Shown here piece after piece: positions 24,576 through 36,111 of a DNA stretch of 64,000 nucleotides. The DNA lies in the NCBI GenBank assembly GCA_039654915.1, contig CM077593.1:57666501-57730500 (forward strand), read 5' to 3'. Position 1 is the first letter of the stretch; each line of letters starts with the position of its first letter. A program made the translations under genes and the position numbers. Under the pieces are notes generated by a model that had not been told where the DNA came from, did no database searches, and worked only from the letters and a program-made list of their open reading frames with translations. Source of the DNA: Aquilaria yunnanensis. Its lineage: Eukaryota > Streptophyta > Magnoliopsida > Malvales > Thymelaeaceae.

Positions 24576-25245
24576 ATCTCCCACTTGCACTAAAAGCCAA
24601 TCATCCATGTATCTAATACCGATGGACCTAGAATGGCTGTCATGCTTCTGCTGCGTGAGGGGCTTTGTTAGTGGATCAACAATGTTGCTGTCTATCGAAG
24701 TCCTGCATATCCTTACATCACCCCTCTCGATGATCTCCCTGATGAGATGATAGTGTCAGAGTATGTGTTTGGATCTCTGGTGACATCGAGGTTCCTTAGC
24801 CTGTGCGATTGCTCCATTGTTGTCACAATAGAGCTCTATCGGGTCGGCAATGCTTGCAACCACTCCAAGTTCAGTGATGAACTTCTTGATCCAAACTTCT
24901 TCTTTCACAGCATCAGAGGCGGCAATGTACTCAGTTCTGTTGTAGAGTCAGCTACTGTCTCTTACTTTGAACTCTTCCAGCTCATAGCACCACCACCAAT
25001 ACAAAAAACATAACCAGATTGCGATCTAAAATCATCCTTATCGGATTGGAAGCTTCCATCGGTGTAACCCTTTACAACGAGCTCATCTTCACCTCGAAAG
25101 ACCAAGAATGCATCCTTAGTCCATCGTAAGTACTTAAGGATGTTCTTAACAGCTGTCCAGTGACTCTTACCGGGGTTCGATTGGTAGCTACTCGTCATGC
25201 TCAAAGCATATGAGACATCGGGATGAGTACATATCATCGCATACA
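24576..25245 (-). pseudogene. Copia pol 3' end (RNase H and tail), inverted copy
   Basis: On the minus strand it starts near AMICTHPDVSYALSMTSSY and continues through TKDAFLVFRGEDELVVKGYT and SQSGYVFCIGG into the RNase H tail. It finishes in a polypurine tract (AGTGGGAGAT, 24576-24587 region) beside the LTR. It overlaps in content with the plus-strand RNase H at 23463-23755, creating a roughly 290-bp inverted repeat. Upstream pol is deleted; LTR sequence follows directly at about 25246. Confidence 0.82.
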
Positions 25246-25868
25246 TGATGACATTGATATCATATATCAACTCATCCGAGCATGGCCATGCATTTTTCTA
25301 AGTCTTACTTTATCAAGGGGCCCGAAGATATCACTCCCGTTACATAGGAGGGACAAATCCCATCTTGATCATACAAATCCCTCCGCATGATATGTGACAT
25401 ACCCAATGACCTCCTTCAAGTTCACTCAATTAAGAGCAACAAAGAAAAGTATCAAAGTATGTGACTCACATGCAGGGAACCTTGATGATCTTAGGTCGAA
25501 GGACTACATATACCATGATCACTATGAGAATCACTTATGACACTCATATAATGATCCATGTAGTGTTCTCATGGTGGGTCGGTCTAGTACACAAGTTCTC
25601 TAACTTGTACCCATATGCAGACTACATATCTCGTATTAGTCTCCACATATGCTAGTCGTTATGTATTATTGCAACCCGCTCCACAATAATACTAGACTAA
25701 GGACATTTGAGAATATCATTATTCTAGAGTTACAATTATGTTTGTTAAGTTACATAGAAACAAAACAACAAACCATAATTGCTGGATTAATGCCTTAATA
25801 AAATATCATGCCTCAATGTGGAAAAATATAATCATCTCATGATTGGCTTTTTGGGCACAACACTAACA
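25246..25868 (-). repeat. Copia LTR, inverted, first ~620 bp
   Basis: Reverse complement of the LTR start, ending GGGCACAACACTAACA at 25868. It joins the pol fragment at about 25245 with no intervening gag, showing a large internal deletion. It is nearly identical to 23941-24575. Confidence 0.83.
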
Positions 25869-27782
25869 GTTTAGTGGCCTACTTGTTAGTGAATGTCTGC
25901 CTAGTCGAACGAATGAGTTCTTTAGAGTCATCAACCAAAGGATTAGTTCAATCTAATGCCGCAAAGGTAAGTAGGTAAGTTTTTATTTTATTTCTAACCA
26001 GTAAATGTAGGAGGTGGCCAGCAAAGAAGAAAGGAGCAAGGAATTCGTCTAGGGGTAAACGGATGGATAGGCTTGTTTGCTTGTTAGCTATATACCCTAG
26101 GGTTGAGCCAGTAAGAGTAGAACCATTACTAGGGTTCTATTTGACTACCTGAAGGCAATAAGAAAACCCAAGAAATAGGAAAGACTACCATGGACCTAGG
26201 GATAGTTGGTGACTCATGGTCATCATCTCAAGGTTAAGTTGAGTCTAGGGCCACCGAGTTGACTTATGGAAGAAGAGAGACTCGACTAGTGAAATTAGCT
26301 GAGTAGGTAAGGGACTAAGTCCTAAGTGGAACCAAGGACACTATGGTGATCGCTTGATCTTTAGGTTAGTGCCAATAAGCTAGTGGAACATTGAACTATT
26401 AAGTCGGAATGCCTAAGTGTGCTCAGGCATCTGTTTTGTGGTTCCAGTAGTTGTTGTGACTACCAGAGTAAAAAGAAGTTAATACTTTGAAGCCTAGTCG
26501 ATGAGGTTATTGGTTGAGCTAGTTAAAGCCCAAAGTTAGAGCTTTTCATGTGACCCTAGTGCCTTTCAAAGGAAGGGCTCGTGATTTGCGCTATTGGTTA
26601 AGGGCTAGCGGGTGTGCTAAGCAAATTTATTGTTTCAATACATGGATCACATAGTGTAGTCATGGTATGGTAGTTGAATATTGAGGGTGTAGATGGTTCT
26701 CTATAACCATAGTTAAGTGATCAAGGAGTCGAGTAAGAATGGGAGGCACGTTGGAGCCTAGGGAATGGGCCAAGGTGTCGAATCAACTACCAACCCAAGG
26801 ACACACCCGAGGAGCTAATTCAACATGTGTAGTGTATTGTGTTTAGTGTACAGGAAAGTGAAGAGACTGAGTGTGTAGTCTTCGGGCACCTAGGATACTC
26901 CGAGTAGAGCACGTAAAATGTCAAAACTTTTGACTTGGGTAACCTCTCGATAGTTAAATTTCTAAGTGCTGGGCTGCTTGAGCTGAGAAGATACAGATAA
27001 AACCCAAAGGCTACTAGCTGCTTGGAGGTCTCGACACTCACACCAAAGAGATGTTCTTTTGTGGACAAGCGGGTGTAAAAGGCTCTAGAATAGCAAAAGT
27101 CATAGGATGATGATGCTCAGGTGGTGTATGGGTATCCTACCCAATGCAGTAGTATACCTAACGCATAAAAGCTATCAAGGGGAACATTTGAAGACTCGTA
27201 CTCTAAGGTGGGCCAGGACTTGCAACTCTCGGTAGTTCACTCATTCAAAAGAGCCCTAGAGTATAGTGGAGCTTGGCGCGGAGTATGTCTTAAGGGGTGC
27301 TAGTGGAATATACACCAAGGCTATATAACACTAGTGGCACACTTAGTCTACTAATGGTTAGGAGTTGTTGGGTACTAGACCTAGAGCAAGGAATTGACTG
27401 TCTAAGAGTTAGTGGACAAGTTACATACTTGTTAAGCTAGCTTACACAAAGGGGTTTGGTATTTGGCATTGGGTGTCAAACCTACGGTGGAACTTTATTA
27501 GTGTGAGTGTTCACAGACAAGTTTAACTTGTTAAGTTAGCTTACACTAGTGGGTTCTGGCATAGAGGAGTGAGTGAAGGAGGTTTGTTGGTGTTGAACTT
27601 TCAATAAGATCCTATAAGTGTAAGGGTAGTGGGCAAGTTTCAAACTTGCTAAGCTATCTTACACTAGAGAATTTGGGATAAAATTTAGTGTGGAGAATTC
27701 ATAATCACTAGAGTTATTAGTACAACTTGAAGTAGTCTACTGTCCATTAACAATATTGTGTGCTAAAGGTATAAAGAGGCCA
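25869..27782. other. Orphan non-coding stretch, probably internal DNA of an old C element
   Basis: No protein, LTR end or known domain could be recognised in 1.9 kb. Removing the B solo LTR nest (27783-50793, TSD GGCCA) makes it continuous with 50799-51128, which leads into a polypurine tract and a C LTR. By position it is therefore likely internal or 3' non-coding sequence of that element. It contains three degenerate ~100-bp repeats near its right end. Confidence 0.4.
27412..27680. repeat. Three degenerate ~100-116 bp repeats
   Basis: Cores ACTTGTTAAGCTAGCTTACA (from about 27428), ACTTGTTAAGTTAGCTTACA (about 27525) and ACTTGCTAAGCTATCTTACA (about 27643) recur, each preceded by a (G/A)CAAGTT motif and followed by a G-rich tail. 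ACAAGTT with ACTTGT forms a small inverted repeat in each unit. Confidence 0.75.
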
Positions 27783-27835
27783 TGTTACCCACTCTGGGGT
27801 AGTCCAATTATGGTGCAAAAATTGCGCATTTAGAC

Positions 27836-28689
27836 TGATGCCCTGAGACATCTTCACTGGAAGGCATGGTGACTTCCGGGAGGACTTCCTGTGAGGGAGA
27901 GCGTCTGGAGTTGAGGTTTCCCAGGGGAATGTGCCTAAAAAGCTCAGAGAAGAGGGTTAGGAGGTCCCCGGGGTGCTTTTCCAGGGAGGAGCCTCTGACG
28001 CCCAAGTCAGTTTCCTGAGAAGGTAAGGGGGAAGCACTAGAGTTTTTAGTGGGCTTGCCTGTATTTTCTCGAGGAGGAGGAGTCGAACCGTTTGCCAGGG
28101 TCTGTTCCTTGGTATTTATAGAGAAGCCCAGCCCGTTCAGATGACGACATGTGTTCGGTCGGATGTTTTCTGAGTTTCTGGGCGTAGGGGGCGAGTAGCC
28201 GGTGACAGGCTCCTTGAGTCTTGAACCGAGACAGGTCGTGACAAGACCTGGATGGCGTCGGCGTGTCAAATCACCGTTTGAGGTGACATGTAGCGTCTGT
28301 GGGCGGCATGTCAGAGGCTCCTTAAATGCTCATGCCGCACTCCCGAGGTCCTCTGGGCGAGGTCGTTCTTTGAGACGGTCGCCCTTCTTCGGGAGTTATG
28401 CTCGTGCTTTTGGGGGGTTCCCTTGTTCGGAGGTTCCACCTTCAGGGAGATTCCCTTCTGTTTGTGATAGCTAATTCTCTGCATCTGAAGGCGATCCGTT
28501 CGGTCCCTCGAGGGAGCCGGCACCATCTTTGCGATCCCTGGCGTTCATGACGAAGTTCCAAGTTCGGGGTGCTTGGCTTCGTTCCTTCCGAGGTCAGTGA
28601 TGGTGTCTCTTTAGGGTGACGCCAGGCTTCCTGATCATACTTTCGGCAGGAAGTACGCACTGGGAGAGAAGATAGTCCTTCGGCTATCA
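27836..28689 (-). repeat. 3' LTR of Tat G2 (854 bp)
   Basis: In + orientation it starts TGATGCCCTGAGAC and ends CCTTCGGCTATCA. It is near-identical to 47546-48393 apart from scattered differences and small indels. A reverse-strand TATAAAT at 28114-28120 is the likely promoter. Confidence 0.92.
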
Positions 28690-28703
28690 CAAGCCCCCAT
28701 CCA
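28690..28703 (-). other. Polypurine tract of Tat G2
   Basis: On the minus strand GGATGGGGGCTTG directly precedes the LTR start TGATAGCC. Confidence 0.78.
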
Positions 28704-29100
28704 GAAAGCCGAAGTGGGAACTTCGGTTTGGCAGCTTTCAAAAGGAGTACTTCGGGGCCTTGGGTATAGCACTCTTGCCGAAGGTGCACCTTTTGTCCGA
28801 AGACACGGGTTGTTCAAACATAGCCCGTCTTTTGGTGTCCCCGGGGTAACCTACTTCTGTACTTTTGTAGGTCTGTGAAACGTCGCGTCTCGTAACCAGA
28901 TGTGTCATTCTGGAGCGGCGTGCCGTCTGTCAGAAGGCGTGTCCCCCTTATGTTGTGATGGCTGACACGTGGCAGCTTTTTATTGGCCGGGGTTGCATCG
29001 GTTACAGCGGGCGTGCCATTTTATTCTTAGTAAGCAGTTATGGCGACACCTTGCCTTCGGGCAGCATTTATGACGCCGTTTCACTTATTCCCCCTCGGCC

Positions 29101-29108
29101 TATATATA
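29101..29108 (+). promoter_or_regulatory. TATA box of the G2 antisense gene
   Basis: TATATATA preceded by CCTCGGCC, 268 bp upstream of ATG 29369. The same context and spacing occur in G1. It lies outside the LTR. Confidence 0.65.
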
Positions 29109-29368
29109 CTTTTGTTCCTTCATAACCCCTTTTGCTTCTCCTTTTGCTCTCCTCTGTCTTTCAAGTGCTCCTGCCTTCTTCCTTGCTTTTCGCGGCGGTG
29201 CTGTTTAACGTGGTTTTTTCCGGCCACCTTTCACGACGGCGTTTTCAAATCCAGATTTTGGCAAATCATTCGGTGGGTTTTTGATCTCCAGAGTCCTCTA
29301 ATTTTTGCTATTTCAAGTTTTTCCGAACTCATTTTTTGCCTTTTTCTGAACTCATTTTTCGGCCAATC

Positions 29369-31783
29369 ATGCCTATCCCCAAGAACTGGCAGCCTCTTCT
29401 TTCTCACCCTTGTTGCACCATTCCTGCAAAACTAGAGAAATGGAAGAAGAAGTTCTTCCTTCCCTCCTATGCCACTACGAGGTTGCCACGTTCTGACCAA
29501 TTCAGTTTTTCAAACCGTAGTGACGAGGTTACCGTTTTTCGAGCCCAGCTGAAGGCCGGACTTCGGTACCCTCCGCCGAAGATGGTTTGGGAGTTTTTTG
29601 ATTTCCATGGCATTGCCGTAAACCAACTTCCACCGAACTCGTACTGCTACTTCAACGCCTTTCTTTGTATGTTTGGCGTTTTCAAAATAGAACCCCACTT
29701 CATTCTTTTTTTGCAGTACTATAAGCTCTTCATGGTCCCGAAGGGCGGCTTCTACTTTATGCTACCTCGGGGATCAAGGAGCAAAAAATATAAGCTCACC
29801 TTTGGCAACAAGGATAGCTGGCGAGGGTGGCAACAAAAGTTCTTTTTTCTGAAGAAGGAGGAGGCTTGGTCGCATGTTCCGACCAAATGGGCTCGGGGAA
29901 AGCTGGAGATGGACGTCGTTGACCCGAGGATATTGCTGACTCCCGAGTTGGCACCTATCTTTGCGGACTTCGACAGACGGATCCCAGTAGTCTCCGACTG
30001 GGATTCCGAGGTCCCTTCGCGCCCTCTTTACCCTTTTCCCATTAACTGGAAGTTGATGACCGAAGAGGTCCTTTGGGAGCTAAAGGTGGTAAAGGAGCAC
30101 AAGACGGACCTCGGGATGCCGGCTCCTGCCATTGCCGGGAAAGACTCTTGGGTGGTGAAGCTTCTTCGGAAGGAAGAGTCTTACAAAAGTTTTTATGAAA
30201 GTAAGTTATGTCCAAATCCCTTTTCTATATTTTCACCCTGGACTCACATTGATGTCTTCTTTCCTTTTCAGAGATGGGCGACGACACTGCTGCCTTCTCC
30301 AAATCGCTTTTCCTCGGGCAAAATGAGAAAGGTGAGCAGACAAAGAAGGCCGTCTCCCGAAGATGGAAAACGTCTGGGGCTGGGCCATCTGTGGCCAAAC
30401 GGGCGAAGAAGGATGCGCCCCCTCCTCTCCCAGAGATTCCTGAGGAGGTGGGCGAAGAGCCCGAGGCTGCTGCTGTCCCGTCGGCCGAGGTCGTTGCTGA
30501 CCTCACTACTCAGAGTCCCACTCCTTTGGCGACTCTTCTGGATGCTTTGGTAGAGGCCTATTATGCCGAAGAGTGACGTAAAAGCAAGGGCAAGGGGATT
30601 TCTACCGAGGAGGCTCGGGCTTCCGACGACAACGTCACCGAGGTGCCAGCAAGTTTGTTTTTCTAACAAACTGTGGTGCCTTCTTTTTTGTGGGCTTTGA
30701 GATTTTCTTGCCTTGACCAATTTTTTGTTTTTGCCATGCAGGGGAGATATCATCTCCGGGTTGGGTGGCCAAGCACACCCGAAAGCGGGCCCTTCGGGAT
30801 GCCCATATCCCGAAGGGGAAGGTCCCGAAGGAGCCTTTCTGGACGTTTACGGAGGACATGAATTTGTACTCCGGAGACTGCCAGCAAATGGCTAAGGAGA
30901 TCTCAAAGGGGGTGCTTACCCAGGCCTCTTTCAAGTCCATCGCGGAGGCTCACCCTGACGATGACTCCCTTGCCGCGAAGGTCTCTGAGCACGCTGCCCA
31001 GGTACGCCTCTTGCCTTTGTGTTTTTCCTTTTGATTTCCTCTAAATGTCTGCCTCTTCTTCTTTGCCTTACTAACTTTGTCTTTGTTTCTCTGCAGCTGC
31101 TGGGGTACGCTGGTTTCCTCAGAGTTCGGGTGGCGAGGCAAGCGCTATTCTGAGCCTCGGCCTTAGGCACCATAGACCAATATAAGGCCAAGTGCTCGGA
31201 ACTGGCCACACAGAACGCGCAGCTGGCTCAAGCGACAGAAAAGGAGGTTGCTGCCGTTCGGGAGGAGTTCCTGAAGGAAAAGGAAGAACTTTTGAAGGAT
31301 TCCTCCCAGAAGATTTCTGACCTCGGCTCCCAGGTGGCGGAGCTGATTTCGGCGAATGAGGCAGTTCAAAAGGAGAAGTCAGAATCTGAGGCTTTCCTGG
31401 CGAAGGTGCTTGAAGAGAAGGCAACGCTTCAAGCCGAGGTTGAGTCTTTGAAGAAGGAGCCGGAGAAGAAGAAGATGAAGTCGCTAAAGAAGAAGGTCAC
31501 GGATATGAAGGAGGACCTTGAAGACCTCGGTGTCGAGAAGGACAAATCTGACCAGATGACCAAAGTTGGTTTTCAGGACGGGTTTTGCCTCGCTCGGTAT
31601 CAAGTTCTTCAAAGGTTCCCAGACTTGGACCTTTCTTTTTTGGAGGCTCTGAACATTCCCGAGGGGCCTCGGTGGTCTTAGTCCAAGATTGAGCATCTGA
31701 ACCTGCCCCTTTCACTTTCGGGGCTGAAGGTTATGGAGAAGGACGCAGGAGCTGGTGGCTCCCGAGACACCGAGAATCCTTAG
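29369..31783 (+). pseudogene. Antisense spliced gene of Tat G2, three premature stops
   Basis: Exons 29369-30200, 30272-30652, 30742-31001 and 31097-31783; the introns keep GT and AG. ATG 29369 (MPIPKNW) matches the start in G1; an in-frame extension upstream lacks an ATG. Exon 1 (832 nt) and exon 3 (260 nt) equal G1 in length. Exon 2 has basic stretches and exon 4 encodes the coiled coil. Stops: TGA at 30574-30576 (from CGA by comparison), TGA near 31152, and TAG near 31679 (from TGG). Without them it would give about 719 residues. It runs towards the integrase end, stopping 442 bp short of it. Function unknown. Confidence 0.88.
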
Positions 31784-31870
31784 TTTGTTCTAGGGCCCTT
31801 TGCCTTATTTTGCTTTTCTTCTGTACTTCTTCTTCTGGCAATCTTCCTTCTTTGTAAGCAAATTTATCTT

Positions 31871-31876
31871 AATAAA
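31871..31876 (+). terminator. Poly(A) signal of the antisense gene
   Basis: AATAAA lies 88 bp after the antisense stop, in the gap between the convergent genes. Confidence 0.6.
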
Positions 31877-31916
31877 AGACTTTTTTAGAAAATTTGGCTA
31901 AGTATCTTTGTGAGAT

Positions 31917-32115
31917 TTTTCGTTTCCCTTTGTCCCGAACTCATTCGCTCAAGAGACTTTGGAAAACCTTATCTGCACTTAGCATGGTGACCTTCTTCGC
32001 GAAATCTTGACTTGTACAACTTATGCCCAATAATTTTGGCTAAGTCTTTTGCCAGGTTTTCTCCATTGTCCCGAACATGTTCGCTCAAGAGACTTCAGAA
32101 AACCTTATCTGGTCG
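31917..32115. repeat. Two dispersed units of the Tat 3'-gap motif
   Basis: TTTGTCCCGAACTCATTCGC (from about 31930) and ATTGTCCCGAACATGTTCGC (from about 32067) are each followed by TCAAGAGACTT and AAAACCTTATCTG. They are the reverse complement of the 55-bp unit amplified in G1. The second contains the palindrome CGAACATGTTCG. Confidence 0.75.
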
Positions 32116-32225
32116 GCCACTTTTGCAGAATTTGCACCTCTTATGCTTAAGACTTTTTAGCTAAGAAACTTTCGTACTTAGAGAATGTTTCCAACTTGTA
32201 CAACATAATCTTCTTCGCCGAGATC

Positions 32226-33290
32226 CTAAGTATAGAATTTTCTCAAGGCGTCCGAATGCCACGTATTTTTTAATTCTATACCTTCAGAATCGCCGAGCTT
32301 GTACACCCCTTTTCGTACCTCGGCAAGGATCGGATAAGGACCTTCCCAGTTCGCGCGAAATACCCCGTGGGGTGGCCTACGAGGTGCAAATTCAGCCTTT
32401 CGGAGAACAAGGTCTCCTTTCTTTATTCCTTTTTGCCTGGCACGCAAGTTTATAGCCGTGGCCACTCTCTACTGAAAAGCTTTTCTTCTCAGCTCCGCTA
32501 ATTCTTTGTGTTCGCCGATGAGGTCGAGCTTGGTTCTTAGGCCAAGGTCATTTCTACTTTCATCAAAAACTTGTACTCGGATTGATGGTTGCACTACCTC
32601 GATTGGGATGATGGCCTCTGTACCGAAAATGAGTGGAAAAGGCGTTTCCCCTGTTGCTCTTCGGGGTGTTGTTCGGTAGCTCCACAGTACACTTTGGAAC
32701 TCTCCTGGCCATTTCCCTTTTGCTTCCCCCAGCGTCTTTTTCAGACCATCTTTTTTGGTCCTGTTAGATACTTCTACCTGCCCATTGCTTTGGGGGTGAG
32801 CTACTGGGGCGAAGTGCATTTTTGTTCCGAGGTCACTGATAAATTCCTGGAACCCTTTGTCTATAAACTGGGATCCATTATCAGCTACTAGTACCCTTGG
32901 TATGCCAAATCTACATACGATGTTCTTCCATACTAGCTTTTGCACTTCTTTTGCCGAGATAGGAGCCAACGGTTCTGCCTCGACCCATTTGGAGAAATAG
33001 TCTACTGCTACTACGCAGAATTTCACGCCTCCAGGCGCTGTTGGGAGTGGTCCTATGAGGTCTATGGCCCAGACTGCGAAGGGCTAGGAATAGTCAGCCG
33101 AAGTCACCATTTTCAAGGGTGTCCTCTGTATATTTGCATGTTTTTGGAAGTTACCACATTTTCGGATGAACTGCCTAGCGTCCTTTCTCAGGGTAGGCCA
33201 AAAGTATCCTTGGCGCAGTATTACTGCCGCCAGGGCGTCGGTTCCAATGTGTGAACCACAAGCGCCTTCGTGGACTTCTTCGAGGATCAT
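32226..33290 (-). pseudogene. Integrase of Tat G2
   Basis: Three reading-frame pieces in order. First a zinc-binding N-terminus (HEGACGSHIG, then KCGNFQKHA, where the usual second Cys is Phe). Then the catalytic core with AVDYFSKWVEAEP, VADNGSQF and HPQSNGQVE, carrying the DDE residues. Then a C-terminal domain (KGDLVLRKAEF, WEGPYPI) ending FYT-stop. Stops at about 33081 (TAG, probably from TGG) and 32466 (TAG, from CAG by comparison with G3) break it. Integrase would join element DNA to the host chromosome; this copy cannot be made whole. Confidence 0.88.
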
Positions 33291-33386
33291 TTCAGTATCC
33301 TCTTCGCCAATACACCTCTGTAAAGGATTTGCATATCCTTGTCGATACAGTTGTTCGCCTATTAGGAAGAATCGCCCCGAGCATCT

Positions 33387-34334
33387 TCACACTTTTGCAG
33401 CCTCGATGGGGTCTTCGGGGAGTGCGTTGTTCACAAGATACCTTTTTATCGGGTCTTTCCAGCCTTTTTTCGAAGTTACTATGCTCAGTACTTCAATGCT
33501 CGGGCGGCTTAGTACCTCGATGTATGTTTTTGACTTCGACAAGCAGTCTACTTCATCGTTATCCCGTCGAGGTATGTTTTCGATCCGTATGGTGTCGAAC
33601 TCTCGAATGAGCTTTGTCACCAGTTCGTGATATTTTGCCAAGATTGGGTCCTTCGCCCCATAGTCTCCTGCCGTTTGCCGAACTACTAGCTGGGAATCGC
33701 TATGGGCTTTTAGATTTCGCACGCCAATTCTTCTGGCTAGGCGCAATCCTACTATGAGGGCTTCATACTCAGCCACATTGTTGGTGACATTAAAGCTGAA
33801 CTTAATAGCCTTTATTACTTTAAGGCCTTCGGGACCTCTGATAATTACCCCAGCTCCCTGGTGTTCGGACCCTGAGGCTCCGTCGACGTACAAAGTCCAC
33901 TCTGGCTCACCTTCACTTGGATCTGGATGGCTATCTTCGGTGGTGGGTACTTCGGCAATGAAGTCTGCCAGAGCTTGAGCTTTTATGGCTTTTCGAGGTT
34001 CATAAGTGATGTCGTGTTCGCCAAGCTCTATGCACCATTTGGAAAGCCTTCCCGAATGATCAACTTTTCTCATGACATCGTGCAGAGGTAGACTGCTTCG
34101 GACGATGATAGGGCGAGCCTGAAAATATGGTCGCAGCCTTCTTCCTACTAGCACGAAGGCATATATAGCTTTTTGCAACAGAGGGTACCTGACTTCGGCG
34201 CCATACAGGGACTTGCTTACGTAGTAGACTGACCATTGCTTCGCCCCCTCTTCTTTCACAAGGACCGAGCTTATGGCTTTTTCTATGACGGCGAGGTATA
34301 ACATGAGGGGCTCTCCCTCGCGAGGTTGCCGCAA
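33387..34334 (-). pseudogene. RNase H and second (archaeal-type) RNase H of Tat G2
   Basis: The first part (YLAVIEKAISSVLVKEE, PLLQKAIYAFVLVGRRLRPYF) is the usual Gypsy RNase H, which looks degenerate. The second begins LYVDGASGSEHQGAGVIIRG, with VAEYEALIVGLRLA and SDSQLVVRQ, an archaeal-type RNase H diagnostic of the Tat lineage. It is in frame with RT upstream (one TAG at 34371) and with integrase downstream (one TGA near 33384, probably from CGA). Confidence 0.88.
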
Positions 34335-34370
34335 AGTGGGCAGACTGACTAAGTAGATTTTGAGTTCCTC

Positions 34371-35180
34371 CTAGGCCTTTTGGCAGTCTTCACCCCAAGG
34401 ATGGTCATTACTCCGGAGGTTGTCCTCCTTTTTTGCTGCCTTAGTGAGGACTTTGAAGAATGGTCGACACCGGTCTCCATATCTGGAAATAAACCTGCTG
34501 AGGGAGGTTATCCTTCCGGTGAGCCTCTGCACATCTTTTATTGTGGCAGGAGTTCGGAACTCGAGTAGAGCCTTAATTTTTTCTGGGTTGGCATCAATGC
34601 CTCTTTCTGATAGCATGTACCCAAGGAACTTTCCCGAGGTTACTCCGAAGATGCACTTCTCGGGATTAAGGCAGATCCTGAAGGCTCTGAGCTGGTGGAA
34701 AGTTTCCTTTAGATCTGTGACGTGGTCGCCAGGCAGTTTGCTTTTGACTATCATGTCGTCCACATATACTTCCATGGTTCTCCCTTTTTGGTCGTTGAAG
34801 ACCTTGCTCATCAACCTCTGGTAGGTGGCTCCTGCATTTTTTAGCCCGAAGGGCATCCTGATGTAGCAGTATGTTCCTCCTTCAGTGATGAAGGCGGTTT
34901 TTTCTTCATCTTCAGGGTCCATCCTTATTTGATGATAGCCACTGAAGGCGTTTAAGAAAGTTAGGAGCCCGTATTCGGCAGTTGAGTCTACCAATTGGTC
35001 TATCGGTGGGAGAGGGTATGAATCTTTCGGGCAAGCATCGTTCAAGTTCTGAAGTCGATGCACATCCGGAGTTTTCCGCTTCCTTCTTTTGTGGCAACTA
35101 CCACATTGCTTAACCATTCAGGGTACTTGACCTCCCTAATGACATCGCTTCTAACAGTCGTTGGACTTCAGTTTTGACAA
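34371..35180 (-). pseudogene. Reverse transcriptase of Tat G2
   Basis: RT motifs in order: KLRMCIDFRTLND, SGYHQIRMDPEDEEKTAF, MPFGLKNAGATYQRLM, EVYVDDMIVKS (catalytic YVDD) and GKFLGYMLSERGI. Two single-base deletions, near 35155 and 35045, shift the frame at the protease-RT junction and just after the CIDFRT motif. It would copy element RNA into DNA. Confidence 0.88.
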
Positions 35181-36111
35181 AGTTACTTTTATGAACTGAG
35201 ATGCCTCGCTTCTTTTGCCGGACAGGCTTTGCTTCCGGACTTACTTTGAGGCTATGTTGAATTATGTCAGGGTTTACCCCTGGCATGTCTTTCGGCGAGT
35301 AGGCAAACAGAACTTTATTTGTCAGTAGAAAAGATACAAGTTTTTCCTTGTCACCTTCGGCCAAGTTTTTCCCTATTCGGGTATTTTGGCCTAGGACAAG
35401 TTCTACTTCTTCCATTTCCGCTTTCGCGGGATTCTCTGCCTCGCCCTTTTTTGGTGCTTTTGCTTCCACAGCTTGCACGAAGTTGTTTCCTGGAGCCTTT
35501 CGTGTTTTGACGAACACCTTCCTTACTTCGCCTTGATCTATGAAGATTTCCGCATCTCCATCCTTGGCGGCGAAAGTGACGGTTAAGTACTTGACATCAG
35601 GGCGAATGTGCAAGTTTCCCTGTGTCTGTCTTCCAAGGATGGCATTGTACGATGAAGGGACATCCATAACGATGAACCTTGCCATTGTGGAGGTGTACAA
35701 CTCTACTGTCCCAATCACCGAAGTCCCTTTCAACATCAAAGGGAGATCGATCCATCCGAGGACGGGCAGTTCGGACGGACCTACCCCGAAGGTAGGCAAG
35801 GTGATGGGCTTGAGGTTGCTGCTAGATACACCCAACCTCGGCAGCAAGTGTGAAAACAGGACGTCGGCATTTGATCCGTCGTCAAGCAGCACTCTCTTGA
35901 CGTCCCAGTTTCCTATTCTCGCCATGATCAATAATGGGTCATCATGGGGAAAAATGACGGCCGAACCATCCTTTCGGGCCAGCTTTTTTGTTGGACTTTG
36001 ATACTCCATGACTGCTATTTCTCTGGCCTTCCTCTTTCTTTCCGAGGATGGCAGTCCCGTCGTAATTGTTTGTATGATTCCCACTGGAGGTGGGGGGTGC
36101 CTTTTCGGACT
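35110..36111 (-). pseudogene. Aspartic protease region of Tat G2
   Basis: The protease active-site region reads VLLDDGSNADVLF, followed by LGWIDLPL, VMDVPSSYNAILGR and a Lys/Glu-rich linker. It is in the same frame as gag, separated by a single TGA at 36112. The linker continues to ILQHSL-like sequence before RT. It would cleave the polyprotein. Confidence 0.85.
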
